DNA from: Deltaproteobacteria bacterium
GTDB taxonomy: Bacteria > Desulfobacterota > Binatia > Binatales > Binataceae
DNA length: 5,749 nucleotides
Assembly (NCBI GenBank): GCA_021799555.1
Contig: JAJZAG010000247.1
Span: 1 to 5,749, forward strand
Direction of reading: 5' to 3'
Part shown: piece after piece, positions 1 through 5,496 of the stretch
How the letters are laid out: the number at the start of each line of letters is the position of its first letter
How positions within the stretch are numbered: position 1 is the first letter of the stretch
Position numbers and translations under genes: made by a program
The notes under the pieces: generated by a model
Seen by the model: only the letters and a program-made list of their open reading frames with translations
Told to the model about the DNA's origin: nothing
The model's database searches: none

Positions 1-940
1 CCTTCGATTGTTGACGGTCCCGGAGTTCGCGCTCGTGGTTTTCGGAGAGCTGCCATGAACGTTCGTCGATCCGCTGCGCGAGTCCGAGTCGGGCGAGATA
101 GTCAAGCCGTTCCATCTCCTGCTCGGCGCGAATTTGCGCTCCCTCGCTGCGCGGCCGGAAGTGTTCGTAGCTGACGATGCGACTGGCGTCGGCCTTGTGT
201 TGGATCGCGCGGTCGATTTCGGTCCACTGCTCGCGCCGGATTACGCGCTCGCGTGCGTGCAGCATTTCTGGTTCGAGGCGTGGTCCGAGTTCCCGAGTCG
301 CGATCTCCTGGCTCCGCATCCGAACGCCCGAGCGCAGATACTCCCGATCGATCTTCAGCGTCCGTCTGTTATCCCGCACGCCGCGGACCAGCAGATGCAC
401 GTGCGCGTCATCGGTGTTGTGATGGTCGATCGCGACCCATTCCAGTTTGGTTCCAAGGTCGCGCTCCATCGCTCCGACCAACTCGCGCACATGGTCGCGC
501 AGATTGAGTCGATTGGCGTCTTCTGGCGACACGATGAAACGCCACATCAATTCGTCGGACCTTTCCCAACCGCGGACGGTCGCGATCATGTCGATTTGTT
601 CTCGCGTGGAATCGAAGCCAAGTCCCTTGGCAATTTCCTGCTGCGCACCCGGCCGCGACAGGTATTTTGCATGCGCGGTCCATGCGCCCTTTTTGGCGTT
701 GCGTGAGAACGACGCCTTGACCACGCTGCGCCGTGCAGACGTTGGTGGCTCGGCCGCCCGGATACGAGACGCTCGGCTGCCGCTCAGGCTTCCGGTCGTC
801 TGCTGGCGGAGTACGCGGCGCATCCCGACGCGCCGCAAGGCCCGCGCCCACCACGGCACGAGCTTGCGGGGACGCTCGGCCCATTCGTGGCGCAACTTGA
901 TATCGACTTCCTTCTGGCGGAGGAACCTAATTCGCTTCAT
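1..940 (-). CDS. Relaxase/mobilization nuclease, VirD2-like with DUF3363-type architecture (3' end missing)
   Basis: This is the relaxase that would nick oriT and stay covalently bound to the transferred strand. I translated it by hand: the frame is open from ATG at 940 to the window edge, giving 313 residues. A basic N-terminal stretch (about residues 1-70) precedes the nuclease domain. Tyr93 in HAKYLSRPGA is the likely nicking tyrosine, matching the (H)xxYxxR region of this family. The metal-binding histidine motif IDHHNTDDAHVHLLVRG lies at about residues 171-187 and matches the HxxTxxxHxH pattern. The C-terminal part visible here (about 230-313) is highly charged and helical. The start is supported by GGAGG at 947-951, six bases upstream. 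The gene overlaps the end of the TraD-like gene by 14 bases, suggesting translational coupling. The family assignment is firm; the exact subfamily is inferred. Confidence 0.9.
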   Translation of the reverse strand, partial: MKRIRFLRQKEVDIKLRHEWAERPRKLVPWWARALRRVGMRRVLRQQTTGSLSGSRASRIRAAEPPTSARRSVVKASFSRNAKKGAWTAHAKYLSRPGAQQEIAKGLGFDSTREQIDMIATVRGWERSDELMWRFIVSPEDANRLNLRDHVRELVGAMERDLGTKLEWVAIDHHNTDDAHVHLLVRGVRDNRRTLKIDREYLRSGVRMRSQEIATRELGPRLEPEMLHARERVIRREQWTEIDRAIQHKADASRIVSYEHFRPRSEGAQIRAEQEMERLDYLARLGLAQRIDERSWQLSENHERELRDRQQSK

Positions 941-1352
941 CAAAGGCCTCCGCCAGCGCCTGGCTGAGTGCTAGCACGAGATGAGTCGGGCTTTCCGGTG
1001 CTTGGCCGCCGAGCGCCTCGATGATATCGCGCACCTGGTTGGTGCTGAGCGTGATCGCGTGCAGGTCCCGCGCGCGCTGCCACGATTTCCACGCGCGCTT
1101 GCCGGTCGCCCGCTCGTCGAGTTTCGCGCGCCCGATCTTTGCGACCTGAGCGCGTTCCTCGGCGCGAAGTTTGCGCGCTTCTTCGGCCACGCTGAGCAGC
1201 GCGCCGAGCAGGAAGTCGGGCGATTCCAGGTCAAGACCCGCGAGCGCTATCAGTCCGCCGAGGTTGGCGAGGTGGTGGACTCTCAGTCCCTGCTCGTGGC
1301 TGTGATGCCCATTGCCGTTTCGGTTTTGAATCGCGTTGACCTTGTTGATCAT
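927..1352 (-). CDS. Small TraD-like conjugal transfer protein
   Basis: A 141-residue protein with the start taken at ATG 1352 (MINKVNAIQN), five bases after the traF stop codon; a GGTGAG-like binding site lies just upstream. Residues 28-60 carry HLANLGGLIALAGL followed by FLLGALLSVAEEAR. This resembles the conserved core of small TraD proteins encoded beside relaxases (pattern LGGL..xAGL...LLGALL). Residues 60-97 are a strongly charged predicted helix (many K, R and E), and the C-terminus (100-141) is a second helical part. No signal peptide or membrane segment is visible, so it should be cytoplasmic, probably a relaxosome accessory. Its position between traF and the relaxase, and the 14-base overlap with the relaxase start, support that role. 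An in-frame extension up to 1433 exists but runs inside traF, so I rejected it. The family call is by motif recall only. Confidence 0.72.
   Translation of the reverse strand: MINKVNAIQNRNGNGHHSHEQGLRVHHLANLGGLIALAGLDLESPDFLLGALLSVAEEARKLRAEERAQVAKIGRAKLDERATGKRAWKSWQRARDLHAITLSTNQVRDIIEALGGQAPESPTHLVLALSQALAEAFDEAN
947..951 (-). promoter_or_regulatory. Ribosome binding site of the relaxase gene
   Basis: GGAGG on the minus strand sits six bases before the ATG at 940, inside the coding region of the upstream TraD-like gene. It fixes the relaxase start. Confidence 0.75.
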
Positions 1353-1357
1353 GGCGC

Positions 1358-1963
1358 TCACCAGGTAAGAACCGGCTCGAGTTTTCCGCGCAGGTTTGCG
1401 AGTGGAATCGGACCGAAGTAACGCGAGTCCCAACTCCGCCGATCGTTGAATCCAAACAGCCAGACTTCGTCCGCCGCCACTTCATGCTTTCCCCATGCGA
1501 CGTGCTTGAGCGGACGGCCCGCGCTGTCGTGCGATGCGGTCGCGCTGTGCGCGACGCGCTTGCCATTGATTGCGAGCCAGCCGGGTTCTATCTCGACAAC
1601 ATCTCCGGGAAGTGCGCCTACAAGTTTGTCGACCGGCTCCGCATTGCCGGTGCATCCGCCGGTGCGCAGATACCCGCGCGCTAGCCCTTGCTGCGCCACC
1701 GCGATCGGCACGCACGCTGCGACCAGATCGCCGCGTGCCACTTCGCGACCAACCACGCGATAGACACCCGCCGGAGCGGCGCTGTCGGTGCTGGAGATCA
1801 GCACTCCAAACGCTTCTCCGACCGTGATCAGAATCGCTGCTGCGAACGCAATTCCGGCCATCGCGGAGATTGGTCCGCGCGCCCCTTTCAGACGCTGTAA
1901 ATGCACGCGCTGATCGAGCGATCCGGCGGCGCTTTCTGCCGTGCTGTACAGTTGGCTCAACAA
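1358..1963 (-). CDS. traF: TraF-like S26 family peptidase of conjugative transfer
   Basis: TraF is a membrane-anchored relative of signal peptidase I that, in RP4, matures the TrbC pilin and is needed for transfer. The 201-residue frame starts at TTG 1963 (or TTG 1960), supported by GGAGG at 1969-1973; the later ATG at 1861 has no binding site. Domains seen: a basic N-terminus (residues 1-35), one hydrophobic segment (about 34-57, AGIAFAAAILITVGEAFGVL), then the Ser region STDSAAPAGVYRV (57-70) with Ser61 the likely nucleophile. Next comes DKLVGALPGDVVEI (112-125), where Lys113 is the likely general base, and the C-terminal motif WLFGFNDRRSWDSRYFGPIP (168-187) typical of this family. Two cysteines (84 and 104) could form a periplasmic disulfide. 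The Ser-to-Pro spacing is one residue longer than the common SxPxG pattern. It is followed five bases later by the TraD-like gene. Confidence 0.9.
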   Translation of the reverse strand: MLSQLYSTAESAAGSLDQRVHLQRLKGARGPISAMAGIAFAAAILITVGEAFGVLISSTDSAAPAGVYRVVGREVARGDLVAACVPIAVAQQGLARGYLRTGGCTGNAEPVDKLVGALPGDVVEIEPGWLAINGKRVAHSATASHDSAGRPLKHVAWGKHEVAADEVWLFGFNDRRSWDSRYFGPIPLANLRGKLEPVLTW

Positions 1964-2145
1964 GGCCGCCTCCGAGGGGAAAAGCCCGCGCGGTCGTTCG
2001 AGAATCCGGTGAAAATGCCGTGCCGTACCGCAGGCCCTTTATCTTGCACTACGAACGACCGCACCCTTCCCATCCCCGAAGCCGCCTCGAAACTCACCAT
2101 TTCCGCACGCCGCAAAACGGCGGAGAAATCGTCCCCGAACTTCAC
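1957..2145 (-). CDS. Possible small hypothetical protein between the DUF2274-like gene and traF
   Basis: A 62-residue frame that I do not recognise. It starts with GTG at 2145, whose bases overlap the TGA stop of the preceding gene (GTGA), and ends with a TGA that overlaps the TTGTTGA start region of traF. A GGAG eight bases upstream could serve as binding site. The product has a hydrophilic N-terminus, a central FVVQDKGPAVRHGIFTGF stretch (31-48) and an Arg-rich tail (PRRRPC). No signal peptide, membrane span or known motif is visible. For it: exact stop/start coupling on both sides in a tightly packed operon, and third codon positions of about 70% GC by hand count. Against it: a perfect 11-base inverted repeat falls inside, which would also fit a non-coding spacer. 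Confidence 0.35.
   Translation of the reverse strand: MKFGDDFSAVLRRAEMVSFEAASGMGRVRSFVVQDKGPAVRHGIFTGFSNDRAGFSPRRRPC
1969..1973 (-). promoter_or_regulatory. Ribosome binding site deciding the TTG start of traF
   Basis: GGAGG lies five bases before TTG 1963 and eight before TTG 1960. No other in-frame start upstream of the membrane segment has such a site, so a non-ATG start is the best choice. The TGA of the preceding 62-residue frame (1957-1959) overlaps this start. Confidence 0.65.
1990..2062. repeat. Perfect 11-base inverted repeat with 51-base spacer
   Basis: GCGGTCGTTCG at 1990-2000 is the exact reverse complement of CGAACGACCGC at 2052-2062. The arms do not extend further in either direction. 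It lies in the only loosely coding part of the operon, between the DUF2274-like gene and traF. It could be a pair of operator half sites, a long-loop hairpin, or part of an origin of transfer. Next to the right arm, 2040-2047 reads TATCTTGC on the plus strand, one mismatch from the P-type nic core TATCCTGC. The repeat is directly visible; its function is inference. Confidence 0.6.
2108..2122. repeat. Small GC-rich hairpin (CGCCG-caaaa-CGGCG)
   Basis: A perfect 5-base inverted repeat with a 5-base loop, about 20 bases past the stop of the DUF2274-like gene. There is no T-run on either side, so it does not look like a factor-independent terminator. It could modestly affect mRNA stability or be chance. 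Confidence 0.35.
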
Positions 2146-2387
2146 TGCACTCGCTCCGCTGAAGTCCGATCGGGATGTCCGTTAGGTTTCGGATCCGCAC
2201 GCGAGGCTCCTTCGAGCTCGGCTTTGATCTGTTTGCACAGCCGCCACATCGCCGCCGTGATTGTCTCGCCAAGGTCGAAGCCAGCGTCTTCAGAGCGGGA
2301 GCGCAGTGATTCAATCTCGTGCTTGAGCGCGGCTGGAAGCTTGAAGGTGATCGCTTCGTTTTCCTGTTTGCGTTTGAGAACTCCCAT
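2142..2387 (-). CDS. Small DUF2274/ribbon-helix-helix-like protein of the trb operon
   Basis: An 81-residue protein directly after trbI. In many P-type transfer operons trbI is followed by a protein of about this size annotated DUF2274, and this one has matching layout. It has a short basic N-terminus (MGVLKRKQ), then a strand AITFKLPAAL (12-21), helix KHEIESLRSRSEDAG (22-36), helix LGETITAAMWRLCKQI (39-54), and a polar tail (60-81) rich in Pro, Asp and Arg. Strand-helix-helix is the ribbon-helix-helix pattern, so a DNA-binding or dimeric accessory role is plausible but not shown. The start at 2387 is fixed by AAGGAG at 2395-2400, seven bases upstream. It sits 30 bases after the trbI stop, and its TGA overlaps the GTG of the next possible frame. 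Confidence 0.8.
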   Translation of the reverse strand: MGVLKRKQENEAITFKLPAALKHEIESLRSRSEDAGFDLGETITAAMWRLCKQIKAELEGASRADPKPNGHPDRTSAERVQ

Positions 2388-2417
2388 CGAACTTCTCCTT
2401 CCAAAGATTCGATTGCC

Positions 2418-3548
2418 TCAGTTCTTGTAGGGACAGGGAAACGCCAGATCCTCGGTCACCATCACGTTGAATTGGTAACCCGGCCGGATTTCGAGCGTGG
2501 CCGGCCGGTTCATGCCATTGCCGATCATCTGCTGGCCCAGAGAACCGAACTGGCCCGATGCGGCCGAGCCGGCCATTTCACTCGCCATTGCCCACTGATT
2601 AGGCTGGTAGTAGCCGTATGCTCCGTAGCCGGCGCCGCCGCCAAAGGTGACCATTTGCCCGACCATCTGACCCGCGCTGATCAGGCTCATCAGCGCCGCG
2701 GTCCCGAACGTCGCGAGGTAGTGGTTGTTGACCTGGTCGGTGAATCCGGAATAGCCGCTCTGATCCGCGCCCGGCATCTGTGGCAGATCCATGCTCGCGG
2801 TGTTGGGGAAGATGAGCCGATGCCACGCGATCCGGACCCGCTGCTGCCCGTATATCGAAGCGTTCGAATATGCCCCGATTAGACGGCTCCCCTGCGGAAT
2901 AAGAAGCGACCTTCCTGTCGCGCTGTCGAACACGCTCTGGCTCACCTGGGCGAGAATCGGACCTGGCAGATCGGAGTTGATTCCGCTGACCAGAACTGCC
3001 GGGATAACGCTGCCCGCCATCACCGTGTACGGCGATGCGGGAGGATGCAGCGTAGCGGCCTTATCGCTCGAGGAATTGGAGTTGGGATTGGCGCCCATCT
3101 GACCTTTCGCACTTCCGATTTCGAGCGTCTGCCCACCATGAAAGGCAGCGACCATCTCGGGGGCTTCCAGGGCCTTCATGTACTTGTCTTCCGCCCATTG
3201 CGCGTACCGACTCGGAGGTCTCGGCGCGCGCGGCTGAGCGGGCATCTGAACGCTCCCTACAATCGCTGGAGTCACGGCGAAGTTCGGTATCGAGTGACGT
3301 TTCGCGCCGTGCGCAGCGAGTTCTTCGACTTCTCCGCGATTCCGCGCCGCCGCGCCGGGGTCGTTGAGAGCCTTCTCGACGCTGGCGTCCGAGCGCGCTC
3401 CGGAGGACTGCACGCCCAGCGCGATTGCCACTCCGCCAACCATCGCGACACTAATGAAAACGATTCCGAGCAGGCGGTTGAAACGCCCGCCGCCGGAATG
3501 CTCCTGTTCCTGCTCGTCTTGGTCCTGAATCGGCTCTGCGGTTGCCAT
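2418..3548 (-). CDS. trbI: TrbI/VirB10-like conjugal transfer protein
   Basis: TrbI is the VirB10-type part of the P-type mating-pair channel. It spans the envelope, links inner-membrane energy to the outer-membrane pore and contacts TrbG. At 376 residues it is in the usual range for the family (about 370-460). A charged cytoplasmic N-terminus (1-24, DEQEQEHSGGG) leads to one membrane segment (about 25-46), then a Pro-rich periplasmic linker (about 100-115). The VirB10 core follows: SPYTVMAGSVIPAVLVSGIN (172-191), the conserved DSATGRSLLIPQGSRLIGAY (208-227), a hydrophobic/Gly-rich part (280-312, including GGGAGYGAYGYY) corresponding to the antenna/pore region, and the C-terminal RPGYQFNVMVTEDLAF (355-370). 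The start has GAGG eight bases upstream, just before the trbG stop, and only five bases separate the two genes. Confidence 0.95.
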   Translation of the reverse strand: MATAEPIQDQDEQEQEHSGGGRFNRLLGIVFISVAMVGGVAIALGVQSSGARSDASVEKALNDPGAAARNRGEVEELAAHGAKRHSIPNFAVTPAIVGSVQMPAQPRAPRPPSRYAQWAEDKYMKALEAPEMVAAFHGGQTLEIGSAKGQMGANPNSNSSSDKAATLHPPASPYTVMAGSVIPAVLVSGINSDLPGPILAQVSQSVFDSATGRSLLIPQGSRLIGAYSNASIYGQQRVRIAWHRLIFPNTASMDLPQMPGADQSGYSGFTDQVNNHYLATFGTAALMSLISAGQMVGQMVTFGGGAGYGAYGYYQPNQWAMASEMAGSAASGQFGSLGQQMIGNGMNRPATLEIRPGYQFNVMVTEDLAFPCPYKN

Positions 3549-3553
3549 CGCGA

Positions 3554-4504
3554 TTACCTCGTCCCGCCCGCGTAACGGATCGTCACGCGGTCCTGATCGC
3601 GCCCGACTCCGGAAACCAGAATCGCGCCGCTGAAAAGCCGATCGACCACGTAGTAGTTACCCGCTACGCGATAGTTGACCATCTGCGTTCCGCTGCCGGC
3701 GTTGACGAGCAGCGCGGGTGCTTCGCTGGTCTTCATCCCGGCGGGCATCTGGATGTAAACGTGCGAGCCGTCGTCGAAGGCGCGAATCGGCTTCCACGGG
3801 ACATTTCCGCCAGCGACGGTATAGGCGAAGTTGAGTTGCGCGGGCTCAACGCTCGCGACCTTTACGACGTTGTCCGAGTCGCCCGGTCGATCGGCGGCTT
3901 CAGGCTTCGCTTTCGCCGCTTCCGAGTCAGCCTCTTTCCTCGCCGTCAGCAGTTCGTCCGGGTAGTAGAACTCGACCTCCTGCATCGCGTGACTTCCGCG
4001 AGAACGCAGGGTCATGTGGTAGATGTGTTTGGTCGTGTAAATCGTCAGGTTGGTTTGGATGCCCGCCACTTGCGGCTTCAAGGACAGATGGGGTACCGGA
4101 TTGCGCGGGTCGCCGGATGCCGCCGGCGTCGCCATCCAGCGCTCCGTGTCGCCCATCGCCACGTCGGTGATCGTCTCGCCGGGCTGAAGCTGGATGTCGG
4201 TGGTCCGCAGCGGCTGACACTCGACGATCGGTTCGGGGTCTTCACCGTATGGGTAGAGGGCCAGTTGGGGTGTCTTGTAGAGTGGCCACTTGCCGTCCTG
4301 CTGATGCTCTTTGATTGCCGCCCGGACCTCGCTCGGCTGCTGCTCGAGAAGCTGAGCTCCGGTGAGCGGTGCAGGAGTCGCCGCGGGCTCCGGCGGGGCT
4401 TCAGTCACGAGATTGAGCGGTGGGGGAGCAGCCGGCGGTTGTGACGCGCAAGCTCCGAGCGTTAGCGCAAGTGCGATGCTGCCTGCGGACCTGATCGATT
4501 TCAT
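3554..4504 (-). CDS. trbG: TrbG/VirB9-like conjugal transfer lipoprotein
   Basis: TrbG is the VirB9/CagX-type component that forms the outer-membrane-proximal ring of the transfer channel together with TrbI. I take the start at ATG 4504, giving 316 residues, because GGGAGGA at 4511-4517 lies seven bases upstream; the in-frame ATG far upstream runs inside trbF. Residues 1-18 are a lipoprotein signal with lipobox LGAC (Cys19), followed by a Pro/Ala-rich tether (22-48). The VirB9 features are YPYGEDPEPIVECQPLRTTD (84-103), LQPGE (106-110), the TNLTIYTTKHIYHMTL strand (151-166), a charged Ala/Glu linker (189-212), FAYTV..GNVPWKPIRAFDDGSHVYIQMP (227-254), and NYRVAGNYYVVDRLF (277-291) in the C-terminal domain. 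It lies 14 bases after trbF and 5 before trbI. Confidence 0.94.
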   Translation of the reverse strand: MKSIRSAGSIALALTLGACASQPPAAPPPLNLVTEAPPEPAATPAPLTGAQLLEQQPSEVRAAIKEHQQDGKWPLYKTPQLALYPYGEDPEPIVECQPLRTTDIQLQPGETITDVAMGDTERWMATPAASGDPRNPVPHLSLKPQVAGIQTNLTIYTTKHIYHMTLRSRGSHAMQEVEFYYPDELLTARKEADSEAAKAKPEAADRPGDSDNVVKVASVEPAQLNFAYTVAGGNVPWKPIRAFDDGSHVYIQMPAGMKTSEAPALLVNAGSGTQMVNYRVAGNYYVVDRLFSGAILVSGVGRDQDRVTIRYAGGTR

Positions 4505-4510
4505 CGCATT

Positions 4511-4517
4511 TCCTCCC
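4511..4517 (-). promoter_or_regulatory. Ribosome binding site of trbG
   Basis: GGGAGGA on the minus strand, seven bases before ATG 4504, within the 14-base gap after trbF. It places the start at the lipoprotein signal rather than further upstream. Confidence 0.75.
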
Positions 4518-4518
4518 T

Positions 4519-5187
4519 TCAGCTTTGCTGCTGAGTCCAGCTGATCTGCGTCACATAGAAGCCGAGCGGATTGATAAGGATCGCGGCGTCTGAATTGGGC
4601 GGAACAATCTGGGTTTGCAGCACTGCTTCCCAATGCGTTGGCGTACCGATCTCGACGCCGTTCAGATCGTGCGGAACCTCCGTCCAGCGCACCTGATAGC
4701 TCTGCGGCGAAAGCTGAAGAATCGAATCGATCTGAACCGAGACAGTTTGCTTCTCGGCGATCTTGAACGGGTTATGCGTGAAACCTTCCGAGTGATAGTA
4801 CGCGTCGAGGAATTTGTCCGCCGCGCCCCGAGAGTGCGCGAGCAGAGTATTGAGCATCTGATGCTCGACCTGAGGATCGGTGCTAACCCCGCGCGCGTTG
4901 CGGATAAAGGCGCCGACTTCGTATCTTTGCATCCGTGCCGTTACTTCTGGAACTGAGGTTGGAGTTAGAGGTTGAGGGACGGTGAGTGAGTATCCGAGCT
5001 TGTCTACTTCAACAACGTACGGGATATAGCGGCTGCGCGCCGCGAGGCGGACGATGCCGCCCGCGAGTATCACAGAGACGACAAGCAGTCCGCCCGCCGC
5101 TATCTGCCAGTTGCGTTTGCCGAGGACGAGATCGGCGTATCGCTCATCCCATTCTCGACGGGCTTCGACGTATGGATTTGCCGCCAT
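4519..5187 (-). CDS. trbF: TrbF/VirB8-like conjugal transfer protein
   Basis: TrbF is the VirB8-type bitopic inner-membrane protein that helps nucleate assembly of the P-type transfer channel. From ATG 5187 it has 222 residues, close to the family norm of about 220-240. The N-terminus MAANPYVEARREWDERYADL is the characteristic TrbF opening. One membrane segment spans about residues 27-49 (rich in A, G, V, L and I), followed by YIPYVVEVDKLG (54-65) and the NTF2-like periplasmic domain. That domain includes the RxYxV-type start at 87-91, FLDAYYHSEG (126-135), YQVRWTEV (164-171) and the C-terminal NPLGFYVTQISWTQQ (206-220). The start is ATG 5187 because GGGAG ends six bases upstream; the ATG at 5193 would touch it. 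The frame stays open to 5481 but that extension has no family character. It is the first gene of the visible operon. Confidence 0.94.
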   Translation of the reverse strand: MAANPYVEARREWDERYADLVLGKRNWQIAAGGLLVVSVILAGGIVRLAARSRYIPYVVEVDKLGYSLTVPQPLTPTSVPEVTARMQRYEVGAFIRNARGVSTDPQVEHQMLNTLLAHSRGAADKFLDAYYHSEGFTHNPFKIAEKQTVSVQIDSILQLSPQSYQVRWTEVPHDLNGVEIGTPTHWEAVLQTQIVPPNSDAAILINPLGFYVTQISWTQQQS

Positions 5188-5193
5188 TTGCAT

Positions 5194-5198
5194 CTCCC
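5194..5198 (-). promoter_or_regulatory. Ribosome binding site deciding the trbF start
   Basis: GGGAG directly abuts the ATG at 5193 and is six bases from the ATG at 5187. The spacing favours 5187, which also gives the standard TrbF N-terminus. Confidence 0.65.
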
Positions 5199-5213
5199 GT
5201 GCGAATGCCAAAG

Positions 5214-5237
5214 AGCAGCCAAAGTTCTTGGGCTGCT
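5214..5237. repeat. Inverted repeat/hairpin in the trbF leader
   Basis: AGCAGCC at 5214-5220 and GGCTGCT at 5231-5237 are perfect complements around a 10-base loop whose AAG/TTT part could pair further with a bulge. It starts 27 bases upstream of the trbF start. Read on the plus strand the stem is followed by TTTC, and on the minus strand by CTTTGG, so a weak terminator or a leader structure controlling trbF are both possible. Confidence 0.4.
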
Positions 5238-5258
5238 TTCGTGGATTTGACTGAAGAG

Positions 5259-5279
5259 CCCAGGAATTCTCATCCTGGG
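5259..5279. repeat. Perfect 7-base inverted repeat upstream of trbF
   Basis: CCCAGGA at 5259-5265 and TCCTGGG at 5273-5279 with a 7-base AT-richer spacer (ATTCTCA). The 21-base symmetric layout is like a dimeric regulator site and lies about 75-90 bases upstream of trbF. No clear -35/-10 pair is visible, so operator function is only inferred. Confidence 0.4.
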
Positions 5280-5361
5280 TGCGATTCAGTTCGCTTGTGT
5301 TTTCGCGGGGTTCGACGGCCAAGTGATCAGGACTACACGTCCCGTGCTCTTTTGGGGCCGA

Positions 5362-5383
5362 GACTTTGGCTCTGACTTTGGCT
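5362..5383. repeat. Tandem direct repeat GACTTTGGCT x2
   Basis: GACTTTGGCT occurs at 5362-5371 and 5374-5383, a 12-base period close to one helical turn. Such paired sites near an att site could bind an integrase arm domain or an excisionase; that function is inference. Confidence 0.5.
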
Positions 5384-5401
5384 GATCTACCCGACGCTAC
5401 C

Positions 5402-5434
5402 GGTCTGAAGAGGTCTGATGACCGCCGGTCAGAC
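5402..5434. repeat. Direct repeat GGTCTGA x2 with inverted partner TCAGAC
   Basis: GGTCTGA occurs at 5402-5408 and 5412-5418 (10-base period). TCAGAC at 5429-5434 is the inverse of GTCTGA at 5413-5418, so the second copy and the inverse copy can form a hairpin. Together with the tandem repeat at 5362-5383 it makes a repeat cluster 60-130 bases inside the att site. Confidence 0.45.
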
Positions 5435-5456
5435 AGGAGAGGGTGCCTGACGGTGC

Positions 5457-5470
5457 TCGAAAAGTTTCGA
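5457..5470. repeat. Palindrome TCGAAA-AG-TTTCGA
   Basis: Six-base arms around a 2-base centre, 27 bases from the tRNA fragment. Possible regulator or recombinase accessory site, or chance. Confidence 0.35.
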
Positions 5471-5496
5471 TCGATCTCCATCGTCCCGCGTCATTG

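Larger units (their letters stand above)
5188..5496. other. Non-coding stretch between trbF and the tRNA fragment
   Basis: About 310 bases without a gene I can support. It holds the two leader inverted repeats, a tandem pair of GACTTTGGCT, a pair of GGTCTGA with an inverted partner, and a palindrome TCGAAA-AG-TTTCGA. I see no convincing sigma-70 promoter by eye. The minus-strand frame continuing trbF upstream to 5481 is open, but its Ser/Arg/Pro-rich translation looks like unselected GC-rich DNA. Confidence 0.5.

Noticed and set aside
134..974. Long open frames on both strands at 134-706, 447-974 and 408-884
   Set aside because: They are shadows of the relaxase, whose own frame carries clear catalytic motifs across the same bases.
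1870..2430. Plus-strand frames (186 and 94 codons) opposite the DUF2274-like gene
   Set aside because: No family character; they run antisense to a supported gene with a good binding site and to the coupled operon.
3542..4444. 300-codon plus-strand frame
   Set aside because: It lies opposite trbG, which is well supported. The Arg/Val/Leu-rich translation is typical of an antisense frame in GC-rich DNA.
5188..5481. In-frame upstream extension of trbF (about 98 codons)
   Set aside because: The TrbF family starts at MAANPYVEARREW; the extension has no binding site at its own start, covers several repeats and has unselected-looking composition.
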